Positions 1 to 7,883 of a stretch of DNA of 64,000 nucleotides are shown here, in pieces. The stretch is taken from NCBI RefSeq assembly GCF_011302915.1, contig NZ_CP049872.1:1984001-2048000 (forward strand). Direction: 5' to 3'. A program made the translations under genes and the position numbers. The notes under the pieces are model-generated. The model saw only the letters and a program-made list of their open reading frames with translations. It was not told where the DNA came from and did not search any database. This stretch comes from Thermomonas sp. HDW16 (GTDB lineage Bacteria > Pseudomonadota > Gammaproteobacteria > Xanthomonadales > Xanthomonadaceae). The stretch's first letter is position 1. Every line of letters begins with the position of its first letter.

Positions 1-1608
1 TACAAGAAATACTTCGAAAAGGACCCTGCCCTCACCCGACGCTTCCAGGTGGTGAAGGTGGATGAACCGGACGACGAAAAAGCGGTCTCGATGTTGCGCG
101 GCGTGGGCCAGTCGATGGCTGCGCATCACAAGGTGCGCATCCTCGACGAGGCGATTACCGAAGCGGTCAAGTTGAGCTCGCGTTTCATCCCCGGCCGCCA
201 GCTGCCGGACAAGGCCGTCAGCGTGCTGGACACCGCCTGCGCCAAGGTCGCCATCGGCCAGAACGCCACTCCGGCGCGGATCGAGGATGCCAAGCGGCGA
301 CTCGATGTACTCGCCACCGAACGCACGCAGCTGGAAAAGGAAACCGCTGGTGGCAGCGATCATGCGAAGCGGCTAGGCGAAATCGCCGCGGAAACCGCAT
401 CGGTCACCGAAGCGTTGGCGACGGACGAAGCCCGCTTCGCTCAGGAAAAGGAATTGGTCGGCAAGATCCATGCGGAACTCGACAAGGTCGAGGCGTTGCC
501 CGCGGACGATCCGGCACGCGCCGATGCCGTGGCCACGCTCAATGCCGTCCGCGCCGAGCTGAAGGCCTTGCAGGGCTTCGAACCGATGATCCTGCCGGTG
601 GTGGATTCCAGTGCAGTCGCGGAGATCATCGCCGGCTGGACCGGGATCCCGGTGGGGCGCATGGTCGCCGACGAAATCCAGACCGTGCTCAAGCTGAAGG
701 ACACGCTGGAGGAACGCGTGATCGGCCAGAGCCACGCGCTCGACGCCATCGCCCAGCGCGTGCGCACTTCGCGCGCCAACCTCGAGGATCCGGACAAGCC
801 GAAGGGCGTGTTCCTGCTGGTCGGCACCTCCGGCGTGGGCAAGACCGAAACCGCGATCGCGCTGGCCGACGCGCTGTACGGCGGCGAGCGCAGCATGATC
901 ACCATCGCCATGTCCGAGTACCAGGAGGCGCATACCGTCTCCAGCCTCAAGGGCAGTCCGCCCGGCTACGTCGGTTACGGCGAGGGCGGCGTGCTGACCG
1001 AAGCCGTGCGACGCAGGCCCTATTCGGTGGTGTTGCTGGACGAAATCGAAAAAGCGCACCCGGACGTGCTGGAGCTGTTCTTCCAGGTATTCGACAAGGG
1101 CCGCATGGAGGATGGCGAAGGCCGCGAGATCGACTTCCGCAATACGCTGATCATCCTCACCTCCAACGCCGGCACCGACCTGGTGATGCAGGCCTGCAAC
1201 GAATCCGAAGACGTGCCCGCGGTGGCCTACCTCAACGACCTGCTCAAGCCGGAGCTCAACCGCGTGTTCAAGCCGGCATTCCTGGGCCGCACCGCGGTGA
1301 TCCCCTACTACCCGCTGCGCGACGAGAACATGCGCAAGATCGTGCGCCTGAAGCTCAACAAGATCGGCAAGCGGATCAAGGCCAACCACGGTGCGGATTT
1401 CGTGTACGACGACGCCGTGGTGGATGCGATCACCGCGCGCTGCACGGAAGTCGATTCCGGGGCGCGCAACATCGACAACATCCTGACCGGCACCGTACTT
1501 CCGGAGGTCTCCGGACACGTGCTGGAACGCATGGCCGAAGGCGGCGGCATCGCCAGCATCCGCATCGGGATGGGCGAGGATGGTGCGTTCGCCTACGCCG
1601 TGGCCTGA
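1..1608 (+). CDS. clpV: ClpV/TssH T6SS AAA+ ATPase, 5' partial
   Basis: C-terminal part of ClpV (TssH), the cytoplasmic Clp/Hsp100 ATPase that disassembles contracted type VI secretion sheaths. The start lies outside the window and the frame is open from base 1. What is visible begins in the first ATPase module, passes through the middle region, and contains a complete second module: Walker A GTSGVGKT at 823-846, Walker B VVLLDEIE at 1027-1050, then a ClpB-type C-terminal small domain. The entry segment (YKKYFEKD, then RRFQVVKV) is typical of ClpV rather than ClpB, and the vgrG cluster directly downstream supports that choice. No truncation is seen other than the window edge. Confidence 0.93.
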   Translation, partial: YKKYFEKDPALTRRFQVVKVDEPDDEKAVSMLRGVGQSMAAHHKVRILDEAITEAVKLSSRFIPGRQLPDKAVSVLDTACAKVAIGQNATPARIEDAKRRLDVLATERTQLEKETAGGSDHAKRLGEIAAETASVTEALATDEARFAQEKELVGKIHAELDKVEALPADDPARADAVATLNAVRAELKALQGFEPMILPVVDSSAVAEIIAGWTGIPVGRMVADEIQTVLKLKDTLEERVIGQSHALDAIAQRVRTSRANLEDPDKPKGVFLLVGTSGVGKTETAIALADALYGGERSMITIAMSEYQEAHTVSSLKGSPPGYVGYGEGGVLTEAVRRRPYSVVLLDEIEKAHPDVLELFFQVFDKGRMEDGEGREIDFRNTLIILTSNAGTDLVMQACNESEDVPAVAYLNDLLKPELNRVFKPAFLGRTAVIPYYPLRDENMRKIVRLKLNKIGKRIKANHGADFVYDDAVVDAITARCTEVDSGARNIDNILTGTVLPEVSGHVLERMAEGGGIASIRIGMGEDGAFAYAVA

Positions 1609-1651
1609 GTACCTGGGCATGGCACGCCGCCAACCGGACTAGGCCCTTCGC

Positions 1652-1686
1652 GCTATCCGCGGCGATCGAAGTACGCCACGGATAGC
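1652..1686. other. Imperfect 13-bp inverted repeat between clpV and vgrG
   Basis: Arms at 1652-1664 and 1674-1686 are complementary except for one position and enclose a 9-base loop. The outer 8 bp, GCTATCCG and CGGATAGC, are perfect. No T-run follows, so a factor-independent terminator is unlikely. It could be an mRNA structure between clpV and vgrG or a protein-binding site; the sequence does not decide which. Confidence 0.4.
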
Positions 1687-1751
1687 ACTTCGGACGAATG
1701 TCGCGCGCGGCCGCGACCGCGGACGATAGGCATCGACAAGCGAACCCGACC

Positions 1752-3952
1752 ATGCCTTCCAGCCTTTCCACCAGCAACCGGATGTATTTCCTCACCTTGC
1801 CCGAGTATGGGGAGGACGACCTGCTGATCGAGGAAATGACCGGCCACGAGGCGGTCTCGCAGCTATTCGAATTCCAGCTCAGCCTGCTCTCCGAACGCGA
1901 CGACATCGATCCGCTCAAGATCATCGGCAAACCCGGCATCTTGCGCGTCGAGACACGCGACCCGGGCGTCATGGATGGCGAACGCCACTGGAACGGGGTG
2001 GTCTCGCATTTCGCACAAACCGGACGGGTGCAGTCGGCGGACGGCGGCGACCTGTACGCCTACGAATGCGACATCGTGCCCTGGTTCTGGTTCCTGACCC
2101 AGCACGAGGACTGCCGCATCTTCCAGGACATGACGGCACTGCAGGTCATCGAAACCATCTTTGAGGAATTCGGCTATTCCGACTACAAGCTGGACGTGGC
2201 GGAAAACCACCCGACCCTGCGCTATTGCACGCAGTACAACGAAACGAGCTTCGACTTCATTTCCCGCCTGCTGGAACGGGAGGGACTGTATTACTACTTC
2301 CGCCATTCCGAAGACGGGGAAACGCGCCACATCCTCACCATCACCGACCACAAGGACGACAACCCCGCCTGGAACCGGACATCGTCCAGTTCCACCATGC
2401 CGATGCGGGAGACGCGTACGACACGATCCGTACCTTGTCGCGCTCGCAACAGATGCGTACCCGCAAGGTGACCCTGTCCGACTGGGACTACGAGAAAAAA
2501 AACACGCTGAGCGAGAACACGCCTACGGTGCTGGGGATCGGCGAGGGCCGCGACCTGGAGCGCTACCGCTACCCCGGCGGCTTCGTCGAGGCGGATGTCG
2601 GCAAGCACCTGTCACGGGTGGTCATGGAAGCCGAGGAAGCCAGCCACCTGCGCCTGCGCGGCAGCGGCAAGGTGCGGGCATTGGCACCCGGCCACATGTT
2701 CTCGCTGGAAAGCCACCCGTTCGACGATTTCAACAGCGAATACATGGTGCTCTCGGTCTGGCACCGCGGCCACAACAACCTCAGGAACGAAGGCGGTGCC
2801 GCCGGATACGACAACGACTTCACGCTGCAACCGCGCACCGCGGTCTTCCGCGCACCGATGACGACGCCGAAAGGACACATGCGCGGCCCGCAGACGGCGA
2901 TCGTGGTCGGCCCCTCCGGGGAGGAAATCTATACCGATGCGATGGGGCGCGTGCTGGTGCGTTTCCACTGGGACCGCAAGGTCGACGGCCGCAACACCAA
3001 TTACCCGGACGATGGCGCGACCTGCTGGATCCGGGTGGCGCAGATGTGGGCGGGCAACGGCTACGGCAGCCTGTTCATCCCGCGCATCGGCAACGAAGTG
3101 GTGGTCGACTTCCTGGAGGGCGATCCCGACCAGCCGATCATCCTCGGCAGCGTCTACAACGGCTTGAACAATCCGCCGGTGGATCTCCCCGCCAATGCCA
3201 CGCACTCCACCATCAAGACCTTGTCTTCCAAGGGCGGTGGCGGTTTCAACGAGATGCGCTTCGAGGACAAGAAGGGCCAGGAAGAGATCTTCCTGCACGC
3301 GCAGAAGAACCTGCAGGTGCGCACCGGCAATTGCCGGACCGAAGCGGTTGGCGTGCATTCGGACCTCAGCATCGGCAAGAGCCTGACCGAATCCATCGGC
3401 GAGCACCACAGCGCAGCCATCGGGATCAACGAGACGATTTCCATCGGTTCGAACCGGGCATGCACGATCGGCGCGGACGACTACCTCACCGTCGGCGCGA
3501 ACCACCACACCGATGTCTCGGCCAACGATTCGCATTCGGTCGGCGCGGGCTACAACCTCACTGTCGGCGCGAACATGATCGTCAACGCCGGCGCCAATAT
3601 GGATCTCAAGGCGGGCGCGAATCTCGTGCTTGAAGCCGGAACGATGCTGAGCATCAAGGCCGGGGGCAGTTCCATCGTGCTCGGGCCGGCCGGCGTACAG
3701 ATCACCGGAACCATGGTCTTCATCAATTCCGGCGGCGCCCCACTGCCCGCGAAGCGTGCGCAGAAGGCCGAAAAGGCGGACAAGCCGAAGGATGCGGCGC
3801 AAGCGATCAAGTCCTCGGCCGGCAAGGTCAGCGATCCGATCCAGCAGGCGCAGGCGCGGGCACTGCGCAAGGCCGCGCAGACAGCCGTACCGTTCTGCGC
3901 CGTCTGCGAAGCGGCGCGCGCGCGACTCGCATCCCTGCAGAGTGGACGATGA
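1752..3952 (+). CDS. vgrG: VgrG T6SS spike protein, interrupted by a frameshift
   Basis: Trimeric spike at the tip of the type VI secretion tube. The first frame (1752 to about 2370) holds the gp27-like part, with the family motif FDFISRLLEREGLYYYF. Reading continues in another frame from about 2365 with DIVQFHH, the gp5/OB-fold region (GRVLVRFHWDR, WIRVAQMWAG, GNEVVVDFLEGDPDQPIILG) and a long beta-helix of IG/VGA repeats. The tail (roughly 3760-3952) is Lys/Ala-rich with two late cysteines and could bind cargo. Adding one C in the run at 2363-2369 restores a single product of about 733 aa, a normal VgrG length. The start at 1752 is uncertain; 1698 and 1782 are in the same frame and none has a good ribosome site. 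The stop overlaps the next gene (ATGA). Confidence 0.88.
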
Positions 3953-4659
3953 CAACGCATTACATCCCGCCACCGGCTTCCCCTCGATCCATGACCGGAT
4001 CGAAGGCTCCGCTACGTATATCCGAAGCAGGGAAGCCCAGTACCGTACCGACGGCAAACGCGCATCGCGCAGCGGCCAGCGGGCGGTCAGTCGTTCAGCC
4101 TGGAAAGGTCGCCGTGATCCGACAAGAGCAATTCGAACTCCTCAAGCGCGCAATCTTCGGCGGAAACGATCTCCCTGTGTTCGCCGTACTGGACGGTGCC
4201 GTCATCAACGGACTTCCCGACCTGCTGGAGCAACATGCACCGGAGGCGATGTGCCTGTTCTCCGGCAACCTGGATCCAATGCTGCAGGCCGCGGCACCGT
4301 ACGTACTCGAACTCGTGAACAATGCCGGTGCCACCCAAATCGCTTTGCGCGACGGCTGGAACGAACACTGGGGCATCGTGGTGGTCGCGGATCCAGGAAC
4401 CGACGCCTATGCCCTGCGCAGCCACCTGCGCCGCATCCTGCGCGTCGCCGGGCCGGATGGCAGCCCGATGCTGTTCCGCTTCTACGACCCGCGCGCGTTC
4501 CGTTCGGTGGTGCCCACCTTCGACGACGAACAACGCAAGGCGTTCTTCGGGCCCATCCGCGGCTGCTGGATCGAAAGCCGCAGCGCGGACGCGGCCCTGT
4601 ATATCGCCCGCGATCCCTCGCAACAGCAGCGCACCCTGCAGCTGGCGTTGGCGGCATAG
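3949..4659 (+). CDS. DUF4123 T6SS effector adaptor (Tap/TEC type)
   Basis: A 236-aa protein whose residues from about 60 on match DUF4123, the family of cytoplasmic adaptors that load effectors on a cognate VgrG. Visible traits are the opening LPVFAVLDGAVI, the acidic/aromatic middle, and the late RFYDPRAFRSVVPTF with GCWIES, typical of the family. The first 55 residues are low-complexity and may be unstructured; a start nearer 4114 (GTG, just before the conserved part) is possible. It overlaps vgrG by 4 bp, which implies translational coupling. In known systems the effector lies directly downstream, which draws attention to the next two genes. Confidence 0.87.
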   Translation: MTTHYIPPPASPRSMTGSKAPLRISEAGKPSTVPTANAHRAAASGRSVVQPGKVAVIRQEQFELLKRAIFGGNDLPVFAVLDGAVINGLPDLLEQHAPEAMCLFSGNLDPMLQAAAPYVLELVNNAGATQIALRDGWNEHWGIVVVADPGTDAYALRSHLRRILRVAGPDGSPMLFRFYDPRAFRSVVPTFDDEQRKAFFGPIRGCWIESRSADAALYIARDPSQQQRTLQLALAA

Positions 4660-4664
4660 ACGCC

Positions 4665-5021
4665 ATGCTCGAACTCAAGCGCAAGCAGATGGCCGTGATC
4701 GGCGAGGTGCAACTCCGCAACAACCTTGCGGACTTCCTGGGCCGCCACGTCGACGGGATCGGCGCGCTACCGCTGGATCGGCTGGATGCCGAACTCGACG
4801 CAATCATCGCCTATTGCCGCAAGACGGGCCTGCGCAGCCAGCGTGCAATTGCCTCCTACGCGCTGGCCTGCTCGCTGTTCGGCAACGAGCGCGTCGCCGG
4901 GGATCCATCGATCATCGGCGTGCTCGCCGATCGCAACAGCTCGCAGCTCGATCGCGCACTCTTGATCGAAATGTGGACGGCGACCGCCTATGGCGACTAT
5001 CGCCGGATGCAGGGAGGCTGA
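4665..5021 (+). CDS. Uncharacterised 118-aa protein of the vgrG cluster
   Basis: A small, probably helical, soluble protein with no signal peptide or membrane segment, lying 5 bases after the DUF4123 adaptor gene and 1 base before the next gene. I do not recognise a domain. It has an early charged helix (LELKRKQMAVIGEVQLRNN), the phrase RLDAELDAIIAYC, and an aromatic C-terminal stretch (EMWTATAYGDYRRM). Its position suggests a T6SS accessory, such as a chaperone or immunity-like partner for the long Ala/Gln-rich protein that follows. The start at 4665 is the first ATG after the adaptor stop. Base composition is like its neighbours, so the reading frame is credible; the function is unknown. 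Confidence 0.7.
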   Translation: MLELKRKQMAVIGEVQLRNNLADFLGRHVDGIGALPLDRLDAELDAIIAYCRKTGLRSQRAIASYALACSLFGNERVAGDPSIIGVLADRNSSQLDRALLIEMWTATAYGDYRRMQGG

Positions 5022-5022
5022 C

Positions 5023-6588
5023 ATGTTCGAAGGACTCACCGAAGGCCTGTCGAACGTCGGTGCCGCTGCCGGACAAGCCGTGCAGCAGGCGCAACAGCAG
5101 GCATCCGCCGCCGCGAATTCCGCAGCCAGCGCCGCGCAAGGCGCGATCTCCGAAGCGCAAACCGCTGTGGCCAATGCCACGGCCGCCGCCGCAGGCGCGG
5201 CCAATGGCGCAGTAGCGCAGGCCCAGCAAGCGGCGCAGCAAGCGGCGGCACAGGCGGGCGCCGCCGCGCAGGGCGCGCTGAACCAGGCCAACCAGGCCAT
5301 GGACACTGCGCGCAGTGCGGCCAACGACATGGCGCAGAACGCACTGGCGCAGGCCAACGACGCGTTGACCAACGCCAGCCAGCAGGCCGGTGCTGCAGTG
5401 CAGAGCGCTTTGTCGCAAGCGCAGGAAGCGGTGAACCAGGCACAGAGCCAGGCCAAGGCGCTGGCCGAGGGTGCCTTGTCCGCCGCTTCGGAAGCATTGG
5501 ACAGCGCGATGGCCAGCGCCGAACAGGCCGCGCAGTCGGCCATCGACAATGCGATGGGCATGGTCGACAACGCCATGGGCATGGTCGAAGACGGTGTCGG
5601 CAATGCACTGGATGCCGCCAACAACGCCATCGACCAAGCCCAGGACATGCTGCGCGATGCCGCCACCGATACGTTGCAGCAGGCGCGTAATGCGGTGATG
5701 GACAACGCCCGCAATGCACTCGGCCAGATCGCCCCCGCATTGGATGCGCTGCCGCACAGCTTCCCCAACCTGCCGGTGGATTTCCCGGCATCGGAATGCC
5801 CTTACGTGCGTGCGCTGCAGGACGAACTCGCCAGGCGCGCCGCGCAAGCGAACAACGCACTCGGCAATGCCGCCAGCGCACTCGGCGATGTCGCCGGCCC
5901 GATGCTCGACCAGGCCAACAATGCGCTGGATCAGGCGGATGCCCTCGCCGACCAGGCGCTTGGGGCAATGGACGATGCAATGGCTGCACTCGACCAGGCG
6001 CAGGCTACAGCCAACAGCGCCGCGCAACAGGCACTGGGGGCCGCGAAGGATGCGGTGCAGCAGGCGCAGCAAGCTGTCCGCGAACAGGCCGGTGCCGCCA
6101 TCGCGCAGGCGAAGGATGCGGTCAATGGCATGAAGGAGCAGGCGCAGCAGGCAGCGCAAGGTGCCATCGACCAGGCCATGGCTGCCGTGGATTCCGCACA
6201 GCAGCAAGCCGGTGATGCCGCGCAACAGGCGATCACCACCGCACAGGATGCAGCCGCGCAGGCGCAGCAACAGGTCACGCAGGCCGCGCAACAAGGACTC
6301 GCGCAGGCCAACCAGGCCGTGCAACAGGCGCAACAGGCGCTGAGTGGGGCCGCGCAAGGGGCACTCAACAACGCACAGAACGCCGCGCAGTCTGCTGCCG
6401 CACAGGCGGGAGAAGCGGCGCAAGGCGCGATCGCCAGTGCGCAGGGTGCGATCGGCAACGCTGCCAACGCCGCCGGCCAAGCCGCGCAAGGTGCCGTTGG
6501 TGCGGCGCAATCGGCCGCGGCAGGTGCCGCTGCGGCGATGGGCAATGCGGCCAGTTCACTTGGCAATATGGGCAACATGTTCGGCTGA
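5023..6588 (+). CDS. Ala/Gln/Asn-rich repetitive helical protein, possible T6SS cargo
   Basis: A 521-aa protein made almost entirely of Ala, Gln, Asn, Asp, Ser and Met in degenerate repeats (units such as AQQAAQQAAAQAG, NALDAANNAIDQAQ, AKDAVQQAQQAV). This predicts very long amphipathic helix, like LEA or apolipoprotein helices. It is broken once, near residues 244-262, by a Pro/Phe-rich insert (HSFPNLPVDFPASECPYV) holding the only cysteine (residue 259). The C-terminus turns Gly/Met-rich (GNMGNMFG). There is no signal peptide and no recognisable enzyme domain. The start at 5023 lies one base after the previous stop and follows AGGGAGG; an in-frame ATG at 4990 inside the previous gene is less likely. 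It is last in the vgrG-DUF4123 transcription unit, ahead of a bidirectional terminator. It could be a cargo, a membrane-active effector or a scaffold; I cannot choose. Confidence 0.8.
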   Translation: MFEGLTEGLSNVGAAAGQAVQQAQQQASAAANSAASAAQGAISEAQTAVANATAAAAGAANGAVAQAQQAAQQAAAQAGAAAQGALNQANQAMDTARSAANDMAQNALAQANDALTNASQQAGAAVQSALSQAQEAVNQAQSQAKALAEGALSAASEALDSAMASAEQAAQSAIDNAMGMVDNAMGMVEDGVGNALDAANNAIDQAQDMLRDAATDTLQQARNAVMDNARNALGQIAPALDALPHSFPNLPVDFPASECPYVRALQDELARRAAQANNALGNAASALGDVAGPMLDQANNALDQADALADQALGAMDDAMAALDQAQATANSAAQQALGAAKDAVQQAQQAVREQAGAAIAQAKDAVNGMKEQAQQAAQGAIDQAMAAVDSAQQQAGDAAQQAITTAQDAAAQAQQQVTQAAQQGLAQANQAVQQAQQALSGAAQGALNNAQNAAQSAAAQAGEAAQGAIASAQGAIGNAANAAGQAAQGAVGAAQSAAAGAAAAMGNAASSLGNMGNMFG

Positions 6589-6617
6589 TGTCGCTTACCC
6601 AGTTTGCGTGCGTCACG

Positions 6618-6644
6618 AAAAAGCCGGCCTAAAGCCGGCTTTTT
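6618..6644. terminator. Bidirectional terminator after the vgrG cluster
   Basis: Perfect 11-bp stem (AAAAAGCCGGC at 6618-6628, its complement at 6634-6644) around a 5-base loop. The A/T tracts give a T-run on either strand. It lies between the converging Ala/Gln-rich gene and the DUF4280 gene. Confidence 0.85.
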
Positions 6645-6666
6645 GGTCACGTGCAAATGGCCACCC

Positions 6667-7053
6667 TCAAGGAATCATCTCGGTCATCTGCCCCGGATTG
6701 GTCACCGTGATGACACCACCCCATGTGCATTGGCACGTGCATGTATTGTCGAGCGCCGGCATGTAGCCCAAGAGCACCGTTGCCGCCCCCGGTTTCCATG
6801 GCGTCGTGACTGGAATGCAAGGCATCGGCGTCAACACACCCAGCGCCGTTGCCGTGGCCGATGCGACTGTTGGATTCGCCAGCGACGTGCACATACCGAA
6901 CGGCATGATGTTCTTCATCGGCACGAAGTCCATGATATTGGCAGCCGGCTGATTACCGGACAGCACCCTGTTTTCCGGCGTCACCACCAACGTCGATGGC
7001 GCCACGCCGAAAGGACACATCAGGGTGGCGCCATTGACGACCTGAATCGGCAT
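6667..7053 (-). CDS. DUF4280 PAAR-like T6SS tip protein
   Basis: A 128-aa protein matching DUF4280, a PAAR-like family thought to cap VgrG spikes. It has the family opening (PIQVVNGATLMCPFGVAPS), then NIMPFGMCTS, TPMPCIPVT and a late CTCQCTWGGVITV segment, so the spaced cysteines of the family are present. The start is placed at 7053 because MPIQVVNG is the conserved N-terminus; upstream in-frame codons overlap the OmpA gene. It follows the OmpA-family stop by 19 bases, so the two are probably co-transcribed. Its neighbour across the terminator is the vgrG cluster, making it the likely tip for that VgrG. It carries no toxin extension. Confidence 0.87.
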   Translation of the reverse strand: MPIQVVNGATLMCPFGVAPSTLVVTPENRVLSGNQPAANIMDFVPMKNIMPFGMCTSLANPTVASATATALGVLTPMPCIPVTTPWKPGAATVLLGYMPALDNTCTCQCTWGGVITVTNPGQMTEMIP

Positions 7054-7072
7054 GATCGCGCCCTTTGGACGG

Positions 7073-7636
7073 TCAGCCGCCGGTCGCCTGGATCTCCACA
7101 CGGCGATTTTCGGCCGCGTTCGGATCGTCGTTGTTGAGCAGCTGGCTTTCGCCCTTGCCCATCGCCTTCAACCGCGAGGACGCCACGCCGTTTTCCATCA
7201 GGTAACGGCGCACGGCGTCCGCACGACGGTCGGACAAGGCCTTGTTGTATCCCGCCGAACCGCTGGCATCGGTGTGCCCGATCACCGTGAAGTTGCGGTT
7301 CTGCAACTGCGGCGACGCCAATGCCTTGGCCAGCGTCGCCATGGTTTTTGCGGAGCTGCCGGCAATATCCGCCGAGTTGTATTCGAAGTTGATCTGCATG
7401 TTCACCGAAGCCGGTCTTGGTGCGGCCGGCGCGGGTGCCGGTGCAGTGGACATCGAAGCGGCGCCCGGGCGCAGCGCACGGGTCTGGCCCGGCCCGGCTG
7501 CGGGCGCATCGGCCTTCAGGCTCTCGATGATCGAATCCACCGATGGCGTGCTCTGCGCATCCTGCGCATGGACACCGCCGCAAACGACCAGCACGGCGAT
7601 CGCCAGCGCGGAACGGAGAATCTTGATACTGCTCAT
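7073..7636 (-). CDS. OmpA-family peptidoglycan-binding protein
   Basis: A 187-aa exported protein with a signal peptide (RSALAIAVLVVCGGVHAQ), a Pro/Ala-rich linker to about residue 80, and a C-terminal OmpA/MotB domain that binds peptidoglycan. Domain motifs are visible: FEYNSADI, FTVIGHTDASGS, YNKALSDRRADAVRRYL, and NRRVEIQ at the end. There is no lipobox cysteine at the cleavage site, so it is probably periplasmic rather than a lipoprotein. It precedes the DUF4280 gene by 19 bases. OmpA-like proteins such as TagL anchor T6SS machines to the wall; that role here is inferred from position only. The start at 7636 precedes the signal peptide; an in-frame start at 7690 would add 18 residues unlike a signal sequence. 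Confidence 0.87.
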   Translation of the reverse strand: MSSIKILRSALAIAVLVVCGGVHAQDAQSTPSVDSIIESLKADAPAAGPGQTRALRPGAASMSTAPAPAPAAPRPASVNMQINFEYNSADIAGSSAKTMATLAKALASPQLQNRNFTVIGHTDASGSAGYNKALSDRRADAVRRYLMENGVASSRLKAMGKGESQLLNNDDPNAAENRRVEIQATGG

Positions 7637-7701
7637 GTCTGTCCTCGTAGCGTTGCGGCCTTGCGGCCTGGATGCATTCCGGCGGGTCATTGCCGCACGG
7701 C

Positions 7702-7719
7702 GATCGGCACATGCCGATC
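7702..7719. promoter_or_regulatory. Perfect palindrome in the divergent OmpA/kinase spacer
   Basis: GATCGGCA and TGCCGATC separated by two bases, in the 247-base spacer between the divergent OmpA-family and histidine kinase genes. Its location suits an operator serving either promoter. The rest of the spacer showed no other convincing signal. Confidence 0.3.
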
Positions 7720-7883
7720 CTCGCCAACGAGTCTGCGCCGCGGAACGGTCGATTTCGATACCACGTTCGGCCTAGTTCAGGCACCTGCAAACGCGGGGAC
7801 TGCACTTCACAGCTAGCACCGATGGGATATCGCGGCGAGCCACGGCCTTGACTAACCTGAACAAGCGTTCCCGGGGGTATTCC

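Noticed and set aside
373..1620. Long open frame antisense to clpV
   Set aside because: High GC keeps antisense frames open; the translation is Arg/His/Val-rich with no family resemblance, while the sense strand is clearly ClpV. Similar shadows lie opposite tpsA, tpsB, the CHAT gene and proA (for example 9999-11417, 12780-14708, 15137-16867, 17732-18823).
1696..1708. 13-base match GAATGTCGCGCGC shared with 17102-17114
   Set aside because: With 64 kb of GC-rich sequence, matches of this length are expected by chance, and the two copies have different orientations relative to their genes.
5080..6560. Repetitive DNA that might be taken for a CRISPR or tandem array
   Set aside because: The repetition comes from Ala/Gln/Asn codons; units are degenerate, without constant repeat and spacer lengths, and the frame is open throughout.
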